The notes under the pieces were generated by a model. The model searched no databases. It worked only from the letters and a program-made list of their open reading frames with translations, and was not told the origin of the DNA. A stretch of DNA of 37,059 nt from Mageeibacillus sp. UBA1212 (GTDB taxonomy: Bacteria; Bacillota; Clostridia; UBA1212): NCBI GenBank assembly GCA_002309655.1, contig DBXM01000020.1, forward strand, positions 435 to 37,493. The letters are read 5' to 3'. How positions within the stretch are numbered: the stretch's first letter is position 1; every line of letters begins with the position of its first letter. The translations under genes were made by a program, and so were the position numbers. Positions 7,461-16,474 of the stretch are shown piece after piece.

Positions 7461-7564
7461 AAGCTTAAAGCTTGAAGGTTAAAGGGGCGCAGGCGGTTTT
7501 TGATTTCCGCGCGACTGTCAAAGCCCCGGAAGTACATTATACCTCTTTTATTCTTTTAATGCAA
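7461..7564 (-). promoter_or_regulatory. Promoter and operator-like palindrome of the sugar kinase
   Basis: On the minus strand TTGCAT (7564-7559), 17 bases, TATAAT (7541-7536). In the roughly 95-nt leader an inverted repeat AAGCTT-A-AAGCTT (7461-7473) could bind a regulator. Confidence 0.5.
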
Positions 7565-7580
7565 TTTCAAAATCAGGCCC

Positions 7581-7610
7581 GCAATCGACCCGCAATCGAT
7601 CTGCAATCGA
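7581..7610. repeat. Three 11-bp direct repeats between divergent promoters
   Basis: GCAATCGA occurs at 7581, 7592 and 7603, each 11 bp apart, in the region between the kinase and ATP synthase promoters and ending 57 bp before the ATP synthase -35 box. The phasing of about one helical turn suggests a protein-binding array. Confidence 0.5.
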
Positions 7611-7666
7611 TCAATTCACGTTTTCCGTTTCCCCGCTTTCCGGATCCTTCTTCTTCCCGATTATTC

Positions 7667-7695
7667 TTGATTTTCCCGCGCGGAAATGGTAGAAT
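7667..7695 (+). promoter_or_regulatory. Promoter of the ATP synthase operon
   Basis: TTGATT (7667-7672), 17 bases, TAGAAT (7690-7695). Transcription would begin near 7702, which decides the atpB start: the in-frame ATG at 7700 would not be within the message. Confidence 0.6.
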
Positions 7696-7744
7696 CAGTA
7701 TGATTAAAAACGAGGTTTCCCGGAATAAAGGAGGTGATCCGGCT

Positions 7745-8668
7745 TTGGGGAAAAACGGTAAATTGAATAAAAAACTGATTGTTTTTCTTGTGGTCTGGAT
7801 CGCTCTCATCGCCGGCCTGACCGCGGCGATTCTGATTATAGGCTTTTCGGGAGGCGAGAAGGAGACCCTGCGCGAGGTTATGCGGGACGGCGTGCTTCAC
7901 GAGTCGAACAAGGTCGGGCTTTTCGGCCTTGAGGTGAACCCGGGGCTGATTTCCGCGTTCGTTGTGACCGGCGTGATTCTTTTCCTGGCGCTGCTCATAA
8001 GGCTGATCGCGGTGCCGCGGTTCAAGACGGTTCCCGGGAAGTTTCAGGCGCTCATCGAGAAGGGGGTGGACTTCTTCTCGGACATCGCCAGGAGCAACAG
8101 CCCGCACAGAACCGGATTCGTCGAGGCCTATGTTTTCAGCGCCGGCCTGTACGTCTTTATCGGCACGGTATTCGAACTGTTCGGCATTCAGGTGATCACG
8201 ACTAAAGGCAGGTCGGTGGCGCTGCCGGCGCCTCTCGCGGACATAAACGGCGCGCTGGCAATGGGATTTCTGTCGTTTTTCGTCATTTTGGGCGCGGGAA
8301 TCGTCGCCAACGGGCCGAAGGGCGGCCTTCGCGTCATGAAGGACTTCTCGCTGCCAATTTCGATGAGTTTCAGGCTTTTCGGGGCGCTTTTGAGCGGCCT
8401 TTTGGTGACAGAGCTGGTGTACTATTCGGTGTTCACGAGCTTTGTGGTGCCGGTGCTGGTTGGGGTGGTGTTTACGCTGCTCCACGCGGTGATTCAAACG
8501 TACGTGCTCTCGACGCTGGTGTCGATATTCTACGGTGAGGCCGTGGAACCGCCGGCAGCGAAGGAAAAAACGAGTAAAAAAATGAAGTCGGCGGAGGCCG
8601 GGGAGGGCGCTCGGAAGGGCGTTCACGGTGAAGAAACTGCCGGACAACCAGTGAAAGAAGAGGAGTAA
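7745..8668 (+). CDS. atpB: F1Fo ATP synthase subunit a
   Basis: 307 residues if started at TTG 7745, which follows a near-perfect Shine-Dalgarno (AAAGGAGGTGATC, 7727-7739). The in-frame ATG at 7700 is at or before the predicted transcription start. The protein begins with a membrane helix (about 9-33) and has four further hydrophobic blocks. The essential stator arginine is in MSFRLFGALLSG, and VIQTYVLSTLVSIFYGEA matches the C-terminal helix of subunit a. It forms the ion half-channels beside the c-ring in the cytoplasmic membrane. A charged C-terminal tail of about 45 residues (Lys/Glu/Ala-rich) extends beyond the family core. It is the first gene of the operon, 4 bases before atpE. No atpI is seen before it. 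Confidence 0.88.
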   Translation: MGKNGKLNKKLIVFLVVWIALIAGLTAAILIIGFSGGEKETLREVMRDGVLHESNKVGLFGLEVNPGLISAFVVTGVILFLALLIRLIAVPRFKTVPGKFQALIEKGVDFFSDIARSNSPHRTGFVEAYVFSAGLYVFIGTVFELFGIQVITTKGRSVALPAPLADINGALAMGFLSFFVILGAGIVANGPKGGLRVMKDFSLPISMSFRLFGALLSGLLVTELVYYSVFTSFVVPVLVGVVFTLLHAVIQTYVLSTLVSIFYGEAVEPPAAKEKTSKKMKSAEAGEGARKGVHGEETAGQPVKEEE

Positions 8669-8672
8669 GACC

Positions 8673-9077
8673 ATGAAGAAGAGTATCGTCAGGTACGTTT
8701 TGGTGGCGGCGGCCGTGCTTGCGGTTGTCGCGTTGTTTGCGTTCGCGCTGAGGACGGCGCCGGTGACTGCGTATGCCGCGGAGGATGCGGGCGTTACGGT
8801 GGGTGCCGAAGAGACCGTTGGAACTGATGAAAGCGGGGCGTCCGGAAAGAACGATATCTCCCCGAAGGCAATGGCCGCGGGAATCGCCGTGGGTATCGCT
8901 GCGGTGGCGGGCGCTCTGGCAATGGCAATCGCGATTGCAAAGAGTGTGGAGTCGATGGCGCGCCAGCCTGAGGCGGCGGGAAAGATTAACTCCGCCATGA
9001 TGCTGGGTCTTGTCTTTATTGAGACCACGATTCTGTACGCGTTGATCGTAGCCATTCTCATCATTTTTGTACTGTAA
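8673..9077 (+). CDS. atpE: F1Fo ATP synthase subunit c with N-terminal signal-like extension
   Basis: 134 residues against about 70-90 for the family. Residues 1-35 look like a cleavable signal peptide (KKSIVRYV, hydrophobic core, VTAYA then AED), followed by an acidic Gly/Ser-rich linker to about 66. The c-subunit core follows: helix 1 rich in Ala/Gly, the polar loop SVESMARQPEA, and helix 2 with the ion-carrying Glu in FIETTILYA. The Gln that sodium-binding c-rings carry in helix 1 aligns with Met here, so a proton ring is somewhat more likely than a sodium ring, although Thr after the Glu leaves doubt. GAGGAG overlaps the end of atpB, coupling the two genes. Confidence 0.88.
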   Translation: MKKSIVRYVLVAAAVLAVVALFAFALRTAPVTAYAAEDAGVTVGAEETVGTDESGASGKNDISPKAMAAGIAVGIAAVAGALAMAIAIAKSVESMARQPEAAGKINSAMMLGLVFIETTILYALIVAILIIFVL

Positions 9078-9108
9078 AATTTCTGCTACAAATAGGAAAA
9101 TATCAGGA

Positions 9109-9190
9109 TGCGTTCACACCTGAGTAATGTTCGCGAACGCACCGCATTCACGGCCGCTTTGCCGCTTTACACATGGCGGCGCCGCGGCCG
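9109..9190 (+). other. Two strong hairpins between atpE and atpF
   Basis: In the 146-bp gap, TGCGTTC (9109-9115) pairs with GAACGCA (9135-9141), and CGGCCGC (9151-9157) with GCGGCCG (9184-9190), the latter enclosing GCCGC/GCGGC (9161-9165, 9176-9180). No U-run follows. They may protect or process the message so that c and b are made in different amounts; this is inference. Confidence 0.4.
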
Positions 9191-9223
9191 CGCTGACAGA
9201 GACCTGAAACGAGGGACAACCTT

Positions 9224-9763
9224 ATGCCGCTAAACATAGATATCGTACAGGTACTTTTACATATGCTCAATTTCGTCATTCTCGCCGGAGGACTGACGCT
9301 TATCCTCTTTAAGCCTGTCCGCAAATTCATCGACGAGAGACAGAAGCGCTTCGAGGAGCAGGAACGGGTGAACCGCGAGACGGCGGAGGAAAACGCACGC
9401 CTCAGGGAGGAGTACACCGCCAGGCTTCGTGAACTGGATGAGGAGACCGCCGCCGCGCGCAGGCAGGCCGAGAAGGAGGCCGCCGACATCGCGAAGGCGT
9501 ACATCGACTCGTCAAGGGCGGAGGCAGCCGCGATAATCGCGAAGGCCGAAGAGGACGCGGAAAAGCGCAAGGAGCAGATTCTCGACTCCGCACAGACCGA
9601 AATCGGCGAGCTTGTCATCGGGGCGGCCCAGAAGCTGCTTGGAGACACCGCTACGCCTGAGCGCACGGAGGCGCTTTACGATTCGTTCCTGAAGGAGGCC
9701 GAGAAGAAAACCGGCAGACAGGACGGCGGGAAGAACGCGGGCCGGAAGGAGAAGCGGCAATGA
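9224..9763 (+). CDS. atpF: F1Fo ATP synthase subunit b
   Basis: 179 residues. An N-terminal membrane helix (about 8-28, LLHMLNFVILAGGLTLILF) leads into PVRKFIDERQKRFEEQ, the usual b-subunit hinge, and then a long Ala/Glu/Arg-rich coiled coil to about 155. The tail (GRQDGGKNAGRKEKRQ) is basic. It is the peripheral stalk that, in standard enzymes, holds the delta subunit at the top of F1. The stop overlaps the atpA start by 4 bases (ATGA), so there is no room for a separate delta gene (atpH) at its usual place. GAGGG lies upstream of the ATG. The length is near normal, so the missing delta N-terminal domain has not been added here. Confidence 0.9.
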   Translation: MPLNIDIVQVLLHMLNFVILAGGLTLILFKPVRKFIDERQKRFEEQERVNRETAEENARLREEYTARLRELDEETAAARRQAEKEAADIAKAYIDSSRAEAAAIIAKAEEDAEKRKEQILDSAQTEIGELVIGAAQKLLGDTATPERTEALYDSFLKEAEKKTGRQDGGKNAGRKEKRQ

Positions 9764-11613
9764 GCGAAGAGCGCGAAATCAAAGACCGCGGAACGGACGG
9801 TCGCATGCCGGAAGAGAGCGTGTTTGAAGAGAGCGTGTTTGAAGAGAGCGGAGGCGAAAAGCAGAAACTCCAGGTCGAGATTCGCTGCCTCGTTCCGCCG
9901 AACGCGGAACAGCGGGAACGGCTCCGCAATGTCATGGGGGCGAAGTACGGCGTGGAGCCCGGAAACGTGGAGCTTGTGATCCGCAGGGACCCATCCGCGG
10001 TGGACGGCTTTAACATTTTCGTCAGCGACGACAACTACGACTGGAGCACACTCGGCAGAATCCGCCAGTTCCGCAAGACCGTTCAGGCCCTTCCCAAGGA
10101 GAGCGAGCCCGAAAAAATGGTGTCCCTTTTAAAGGAGGACATCAGTTCGTTTAAACTCGGCACCGGCTACCAGCAGGTGGGCCAAGTGGTTTCCGTGGGC
10201 GACAGTATCGCGTTCATTGAGGGACTGCGGGACGTGGTCTACGGCGAGATCGTGCTCTTCGAGTGCGGCATCAAGGGGATGGTGCAGGACATCAGGGACG
10301 ACGGGACCACGGGGATCGTGCTCTTCGGCGACAGCGCGGAGATCACGGAGGGGTCGAGGGTCGTCCGCACGCAGCGCACCGCGGGAATACCCATCAGCAA
10401 TCACATTCTCGGCAGAATGATCGACCCTCTCGGAAAGCCCATCGACGGCGGCGAACCTATCGACGCCAAGAAATACTACCCTCTGGAGCGGCCCGCGCCG
10501 ACGATTCTGGAGCGACAGTCCGTGTCGAGACCCCTCGAGACGGGAATCCTCGCCATCGATTCGATGTTCCCGATAGGGCGGGGCCAGCGCGAGCTCATCA
10601 TCGGCGACCGGCAGACCGGCAAGACATCCATCGCCCTGGACGCAATTTTAAACCAAAAAGGCAAGAACGTGGTCTGCGTCTACGTGGCAATCAGCCAGAA
10701 GGCCAGCACCGTCTCGAAAATTATGAGAATTCTGAAGGAGTCCGGCGCCATGGACTACACGGTGATCGTGTCCTCTTCCGCCGACGACGCGCCTTCTCTT
10801 CAATATATCGCACCCTACGCGGGCTGCGCGGTGGCGGAGTATTTCATGTACCACGGCCGCGACACCCTTATTGTTTACGACGACCTGTCGAAGCACGCGG
10901 TCGCCTACAGGACCATCAGTCTGCTTCTTGAACGGGCTCCGGGCCGCGAGGCGTATCCGGGCGACGTTTTCTATCTGCATTCCCGCCTTCTCGAACGCTC
11001 CGCGCAGCTCTCTGACGAACTCGGCGGCGGCAGTATGACCGCGCTGCCCATTGTCGAGACCCAGGCGGGGGACGTTTCTGCCTACATTCCGACCAACATT
11101 ATATCCATCACCGACGGACAGATATTCCTGGACAACGAGCTCTTCTACTCGGGGCAGCGGCCGGCCATTAACGTGGGCCTGTCGGTCTCGAGGGTGGGAA
11201 GCGCCGCCCAGACCAATATTATGAAGAAATCCGTGGGTTCGATACGCCTGGATCTTGCCCAGTACAGGGAGATGCAGGTCTTTTCGCGCTTCGGCAGCGA
11301 TTTTGACGAGCAGACGCGCAACATGTTGAAGTACGGTGAATGCCTCATGCAGCTTTTGAGGCAGACGAACCGTTCGCCGCTTAATCTGTGGCAGCAGGTG
11401 GTGGTGCTTCTCGCGGCGCGGGCGGGGCTATTTGTCAACGTTCCCGTGAAGGCGGTTCCGAGGGCAAAGGCGGAGCTTCTCGCCTGGTTCGCGGCCGCAC
11501 AGAGTACGCTCACTTTGAGGGCGGAGCATGAGAAAATGTTCTCGGAGGAGCTGAAGAGCAAGATTCTGGAGGCGGCCGGAACGTTTTTCAAGGAGCACAG
11601 GTACGACGGGTAA
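9760..11613 (+). CDS. atpA: F1Fo ATP synthase subunit alpha with N-terminal delta (OSCP)-C-terminal-like domain
   Basis: 617 residues, about 110 longer than typical alpha. Residues 1-35 are acidic with a short repeat (EESVF twice). Residues about 36-105 (VEIRCLVPPNAEQRERL, then VELVIRRDPSAVDGF, then a GRIRQFRK-like end) resemble the C-terminal domain of subunit delta (AtpH). Normal alpha follows from about 113: Walker A GDRQTGKTS, and the arginine-finger segment SVSRVGSAAQ. Alpha sits in the F1 hexamer and binds non-catalytic nucleotide. The gene overlaps atpF by 4 bases at the position where atpH normally lies. The delta N-terminal six-helix domain is absent from the window. An ATG at 10117 (residue 120) has AGGAG about 14 bases upstream, but starting there would cut into alpha's N-terminal helix, so the long form is preferred. 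Confidence 0.88.
   Translation: MSEEREIKDRGTDGRMPEESVFEESVFEESGGEKQKLQVEIRCLVPPNAEQRERLRNVMGAKYGVEPGNVELVIRRDPSAVDGFNIFVSDDNYDWSTLGRIRQFRKTVQALPKESEPEKMVSLLKEDISSFKLGTGYQQVGQVVSVGDSIAFIEGLRDVVYGEIVLFECGIKGMVQDIRDDGTTGIVLFGDSAEITEGSRVVRTQRTAGIPISNHILGRMIDPLGKPIDGGEPIDAKKYYPLERPAPTILERQSVSRPLETGILAIDSMFPIGRGQRELIIGDRQTGKTSIALDAILNQKGKNVVCVYVAISQKASTVSKIMRILKESGAMDYTVIVSSSADDAPSLQYIAPYAGCAVAEYFMYHGRDTLIVYDDLSKHAVAYRTISLLLERAPGREAYPGDVFYLHSRLLERSAQLSDELGGGSMTALPIVETQAGDVSAYIPTNIISITDGQIFLDNELFYSGQRPAINVGLSVSRVGSAAQTNIMKKSVGSIRLDLAQYREMQVFSRFGSDFDEQTRNMLKYGECLMQLLRQTNRSPLNLWQQVVVLLAARAGLFVNVPVKAVPRAKAELLAWFAAAQSTLTLRAEHEKMFSEELKSKILEAAGTFFKEHRYDG
9811..9850 (+). repeat. 15-bp tandem repeat inside atpA
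   Basis: GAAGAGAGCGTGTTT is present twice (9811-9825, 9826-9840), followed by a 10-bp partial third copy. It encodes EESVF-EESVF-EES in the acidic N-terminal extension, a likely replication-slippage site that keeps the frame. Confidence 0.85.
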
Positions 11614-11640
11614 TACCGGTTTGTATGGGCCGGTATTTTT
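11612..11640 (+). terminator. Hairpin with U-run between atpA and atpG (attenuator candidate)
   Basis: AATACCGG (11612-11619) pairs with CCGGTATT (11630-11637) around a 10-nt loop and is followed by TTT. It begins inside the atpA stop codon, in the middle of the operon, so it could cut transcription partially before gamma-beta or act as a 3' end stabiliser. Confidence 0.5.
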
Positions 11641-11679
11641 GCTAAATTTAGGTAAAAGATTCGACGGGAAGAGGGAAGA

Positions 11680-14064
<2,385 letters not shown>

Positions 14065-14105
14065 GACGGAAAATTGTTTTTTAATCAAAGCTTTGGATTG
14101 ACGCA

Positions 14106-14513
14106 ATGAACACGTTTTTTCTTGAAATTCTGACACCTGAGAGACCCTTTTTCAGGGGGGACTGCGTCTCGGCCGTGATTCCCGCCACCGACGGTATGCT
14201 GGGAATAATGGCGGACCGGACGCCTCTCGGCGCGGCTGTGGATGACGGCATGATCACGTTCACGGAGGCGGACGGCACCTTAAGGGTCTGCGCGGTCTCC
14301 CGGGGAATGGTCAGCGTCAGCGGCCGCCGCGTGCGTGTTCTTTGCGAGTCCGCGGTCTACCCGGAAGACATCGACGTGGAGGAGGAGCGCCAAAAACTGC
14401 GCGAAGCCGAGGTAGACATGGCCAACCGCAAATCCTACGAGGACTACATGGTGTCGCAAATGGCCTTCGCAAGGGCGATAAACAGGCTTAAAGTGAAGCA
14501 GCACTTTGAGTGA
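14106..14513 (+). CDS. atpC: F1Fo ATP synthase subunit epsilon
   Basis: 135 residues, normal length. The N-terminal beta-sandwich (FFLEILTPERPFF, VIPATDGMLGIM) is clear, and the C-terminal two-helix hairpin (about 85-132, EERQKLREAEVDMANRK) is present, so the usual inhibitory arm is retained. It binds gamma at the foot of the shaft. It is the last gene of the operon, 41 bases after the beta stop. No strong Shine-Dalgarno is visible (only TGGA), so translation may depend on coupling. No terminator is seen between its stop and the convergent hipA-like gene. Confidence 0.9.
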   Translation: MNTFFLEILTPERPFFRGDCVSAVIPATDGMLGIMADRTPLGAAVDDGMITFTEADGTLRVCAVSRGMVSVSGRRVRVLCESAVYPEDIDVEEERQKLREAEVDMANRKSYEDYMVSQMAFARAINRLKVKQHFE

Positions 14514-14534
14514 GGCTTTCCAAGGGTGTGCCAA

Positions 14535-15821
14535 TTAACGTTTTAAGTGTTTTTGAATCATTTCGGCCTTTCTTTTCGAGAGCCCGGAGTCTTCCGCAAA
14601 ACAATGCCACTTCGATACCGCGTTTGAAACTTGCTCCTCGCATATCATCGCGTCGCTTTTTTTGATTCCGGCATTTTCGGCCACACTCATAATATCGCCT
14701 TTTGTGATGCCTTCGGGTTTTCCGTTGAGCAACATCTGATGTGCGCTGACCCAAATGCTGTCTTTTCTGTATGAAAAAGTCATATCGAAAGCCGGAGATA
14801 AAGACCAGACTCCTTTTTTGTTCATCAAGAATGCGATGTTCTTTGTGTGATCGTCAAAGTTTTTTGCGTATTCGTTAAAAACCATGCGTCTGAACAATTG
14901 CAGGAAATCTTTTCGAGGCAGTTTGAGTTCACGCATTACGCGAAACGCGTCCTCATAGGAATACACTCTCGGTGTATTGAAATCCATATGTGCTATTGCG
15001 CACAGACTTTGCATATGAAGCTTTTCTCCTTTTTTCCCGACACGGTCAAACCGCTTTGTCATAAAATGGGAACGTCCGTTTTCTTTGTGCAGGCGGCATT
15101 CGCTCATATTAATTCCGGCGGCACGTGCCATAAGGTAGTAAGCGTATTCGATTTTAGTGTACTCTCCGCTGTCCGGCTCGGTATCTTTGTCCTTGTTGTT
15201 CTTCACTCCGTCAAATTTGAGAAGCCAGTATTCATAACCCGGCCCTGCACTTATTTGTCCGGAACGGATATCACCGGTATCCGGATTCCATGCAATGAGC
15301 GTTTTGGCTCTTGCGCCGCCGACCGATGAGCCGCTTTGCATCAGCCAGGCAATCATATTCCCGTCGTCTTTAAAGTGCAGATGTTCTTTTTCTGACAGTA
15401 TTTCTGATGCAAGCTTTGTCAAAGCGTCAATATCTATGAACTCGGATGTATGACCGATATCTACGGCTGGTTCATATTCTAAAGCGCCCATCCCGCGTTT
15501 GCCGGTATAGCACAGTCTCTCCAACACGGTCAGTGAGTCTTCGGCTCTGCTCAGGCTTTCGAGATATCTCTTGATAACAATATTGCCAAACTTGTCAGGT
15601 AATGAATCCGCAACCATGCCGGGAAGACCCTTGAACGTTTGTTCCGGAAGAGAAGGGAACGAATAGGTCGCCGCAGAAAGAGGCATCCGCAGAGGTGATA
15701 CTTCAATCCCGCTGGCGAGGAAACTGTCATCATACTGGAATCCAATCAATCCGCTATCTAACCGGTACAAGTACCCTATGGTTGTTCCCCAAAGATTGAC
15801 TTTTACTGTTCTTGTATCCAT
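14535..15821 (-). CDS. hipA: HipA-family serine/threonine kinase toxin
   Basis: 428 residues from the ATG at 15821, with GAGGA 8 bases upstream; a GTG five codons earlier overlaps the hipB stop and is an alternative start. The N-terminal HipA_N region (VNLWGTTIGYLYRL, GMVADSLPDKFG) is followed by the ATP-binding glycine-rich SSVGGARAKTLI at about 165-177 and the catalytic NFDDHTKNIAFL and SPAFDM at about 320-345. Known HipA proteins phosphorylate glutamyl-tRNA synthetase or other translation targets and cause growth arrest; the target here is unknown. All kinase motifs look intact. The gene is co-transcribed with hipB and converges on atpC. Codon use is more AT-rich than that of the neighbouring atp genes, which fits horizontal acquisition. 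Confidence 0.9.
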   Translation of the reverse strand: MDTRTVKVNLWGTTIGYLYRLDSGLIGFQYDDSFLASGIEVSPLRMPLSAATYSFPSLPEQTFKGLPGMVADSLPDKFGNIVIKRYLESLSRAEDSLTVLERLCYTGKRGMGALEYEPAVDIGHTSEFIDIDALTKLASEILSEKEHLHFKDDGNMIAWLMQSGSSVGGARAKTLIAWNPDTGDIRSGQISAGPGYEYWLLKFDGVKNNKDKDTEPDSGEYTKIEYAYYLMARAAGINMSECRLHKENGRSHFMTKRFDRVGKKGEKLHMQSLCAIAHMDFNTPRVYSYEDAFRVMRELKLPRKDFLQLFRRMVFNEYAKNFDDHTKNIAFLMNKKGVWSLSPAFDMTFSYRKDSIWVSAHQMLLNGKPEGITKGDIMSVAENAGIKKSDAMICEEQVSNAVSKWHCFAEDSGLSKRKAEMIQKHLKR

Positions 15822-15832
15822 AATGACATTCC

Positions 15833-16174
15833 TCACTTATCTTCGCCCCATACCCATTCGGATTCCGGCTTTGCTTTACTTGGTTTTACGCGCTGTCTCG
15901 GCTTCTTTTTTTCGTATAACTGCTTGAAATCGGGCTGGACTTCCGGAATCAATACGTCAATATTGCTTAGCAAATTAAGTCCGTACATTATCCTGATTAT
16001 ATTCGAAAACATCGTGTCAACGCCTTTCTCAACTCGCGTTTCCGTGCTGGGAGATACGCCGCATCGTTCGGCCAAATCCGCCTGGGTAAGACCAAGCGCA
16101 ATGCGGTTTTGTTTAATTCGCTGTCCCAGTTCGACAAGAATGGTTTTTTCGCTCTCGTTTCCGTTAATTTTCAT
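15833..16174 (-). CDS. hipB: HipB-type XRE antitoxin/repressor
   Basis: 113 residues; ATG at 16174 preceded by GAGGTG. Residues 12-65 are an XRE helix-turn-helix (LGQRIKQNRIALGLTQADLA, then ERCGVSPSTETRVEKG). The C-terminal half is basic and Pro/Lys-rich (EKKKPRQRVKPSKAK), probably a flexible arm that contacts HipA or DNA. In characterised pairs HipB binds HipA, neutralises it and represses the operon. It lies directly upstream of hipA on the same transcript, with 11 bases between the hipB stop codon and the preferred hipA start. Paired direct repeats in its promoter are the likely operators. Confidence 0.88.
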   Translation of the reverse strand: MKINGNESEKTILVELGQRIKQNRIALGLTQADLAERCGVSPSTETRVEKGVDTMFSNIIRIMYGLNLLSNIDVLIPEVQPDFKQLYEKKKPRQRVKPSKAKPESEWVWGEDK

Positions 16175-16189
16175 CGTGTCACCTCGCGC

Positions 16190-16242
16190 TTAATTTGTCG
16201 CAAATGCATAATTATAATAGCAAATCGCTTTTAATTTGTCAA
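16190..16242 (-). promoter_or_regulatory. hipBA promoter with paired operator repeats
   Basis: Minus strand TTGACA (16242-16237), 17 bases, TATTAT (16219-16214). The 10-mer GACAAATTAA occurs twice (plus-strand 16190-16199 and 16231-16240), once over the -35 box and once over the start region, and TAATTAT-CAT motifs flank it. I infer autorepression by HipB. The rest of the gap to 16410 holds AT-rich DNA with no gene. Confidence 0.65.
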
Positions 16243-16410
16243 GTATGGATAATTAAATTGTGTCACAGTATTGCTGCTCGCCTTTTTAGACTCGAGGAGT
16301 AATCATGCTGATTTACTGAAACGAAACTCAAATTTCATTTTTTACTAAATAAGTCAGACACTGTCCAACTTTTTGGTGTTAAGCACTTCCTTATTCCGTA
16401 TTCTTATTCC

Positions 16411-16439
16411 TTGATTCCATTCACTTAAAGTGTTATACT
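16411..16439 (+). promoter_or_regulatory. Promoter of the flavin reductase-like gene
   Basis: TTGATT (16411-16416), 17 bases, TATACT (16434-16439); the GGGAGG ribosome binding site is at 16463-16468. Confidence 0.6.
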
Positions 16440-16474
16440 GATACCATCCAAATATATAACTTGGGAGGCAAACT

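Noticed and set aside
7700..7744. ATG at 7700 as start of atpB
   Set aside because: It coincides with the predicted transcription start and lacks a ribosome binding site, whereas TTG 7745 follows a near-perfect one.
8673..9077. Sodium-translocating c-ring
   Set aside because: The helix 1 Gln of sodium-binding c subunits aligns with Met; Thr after the Glu alone is not enough.
16345..16375. Insertion sequence end (AGTCAGACACTGTCC)
   Set aside because: It recalls terminal sequences of some insertion elements, but there is no transposase fragment, partner repeat or target duplication.
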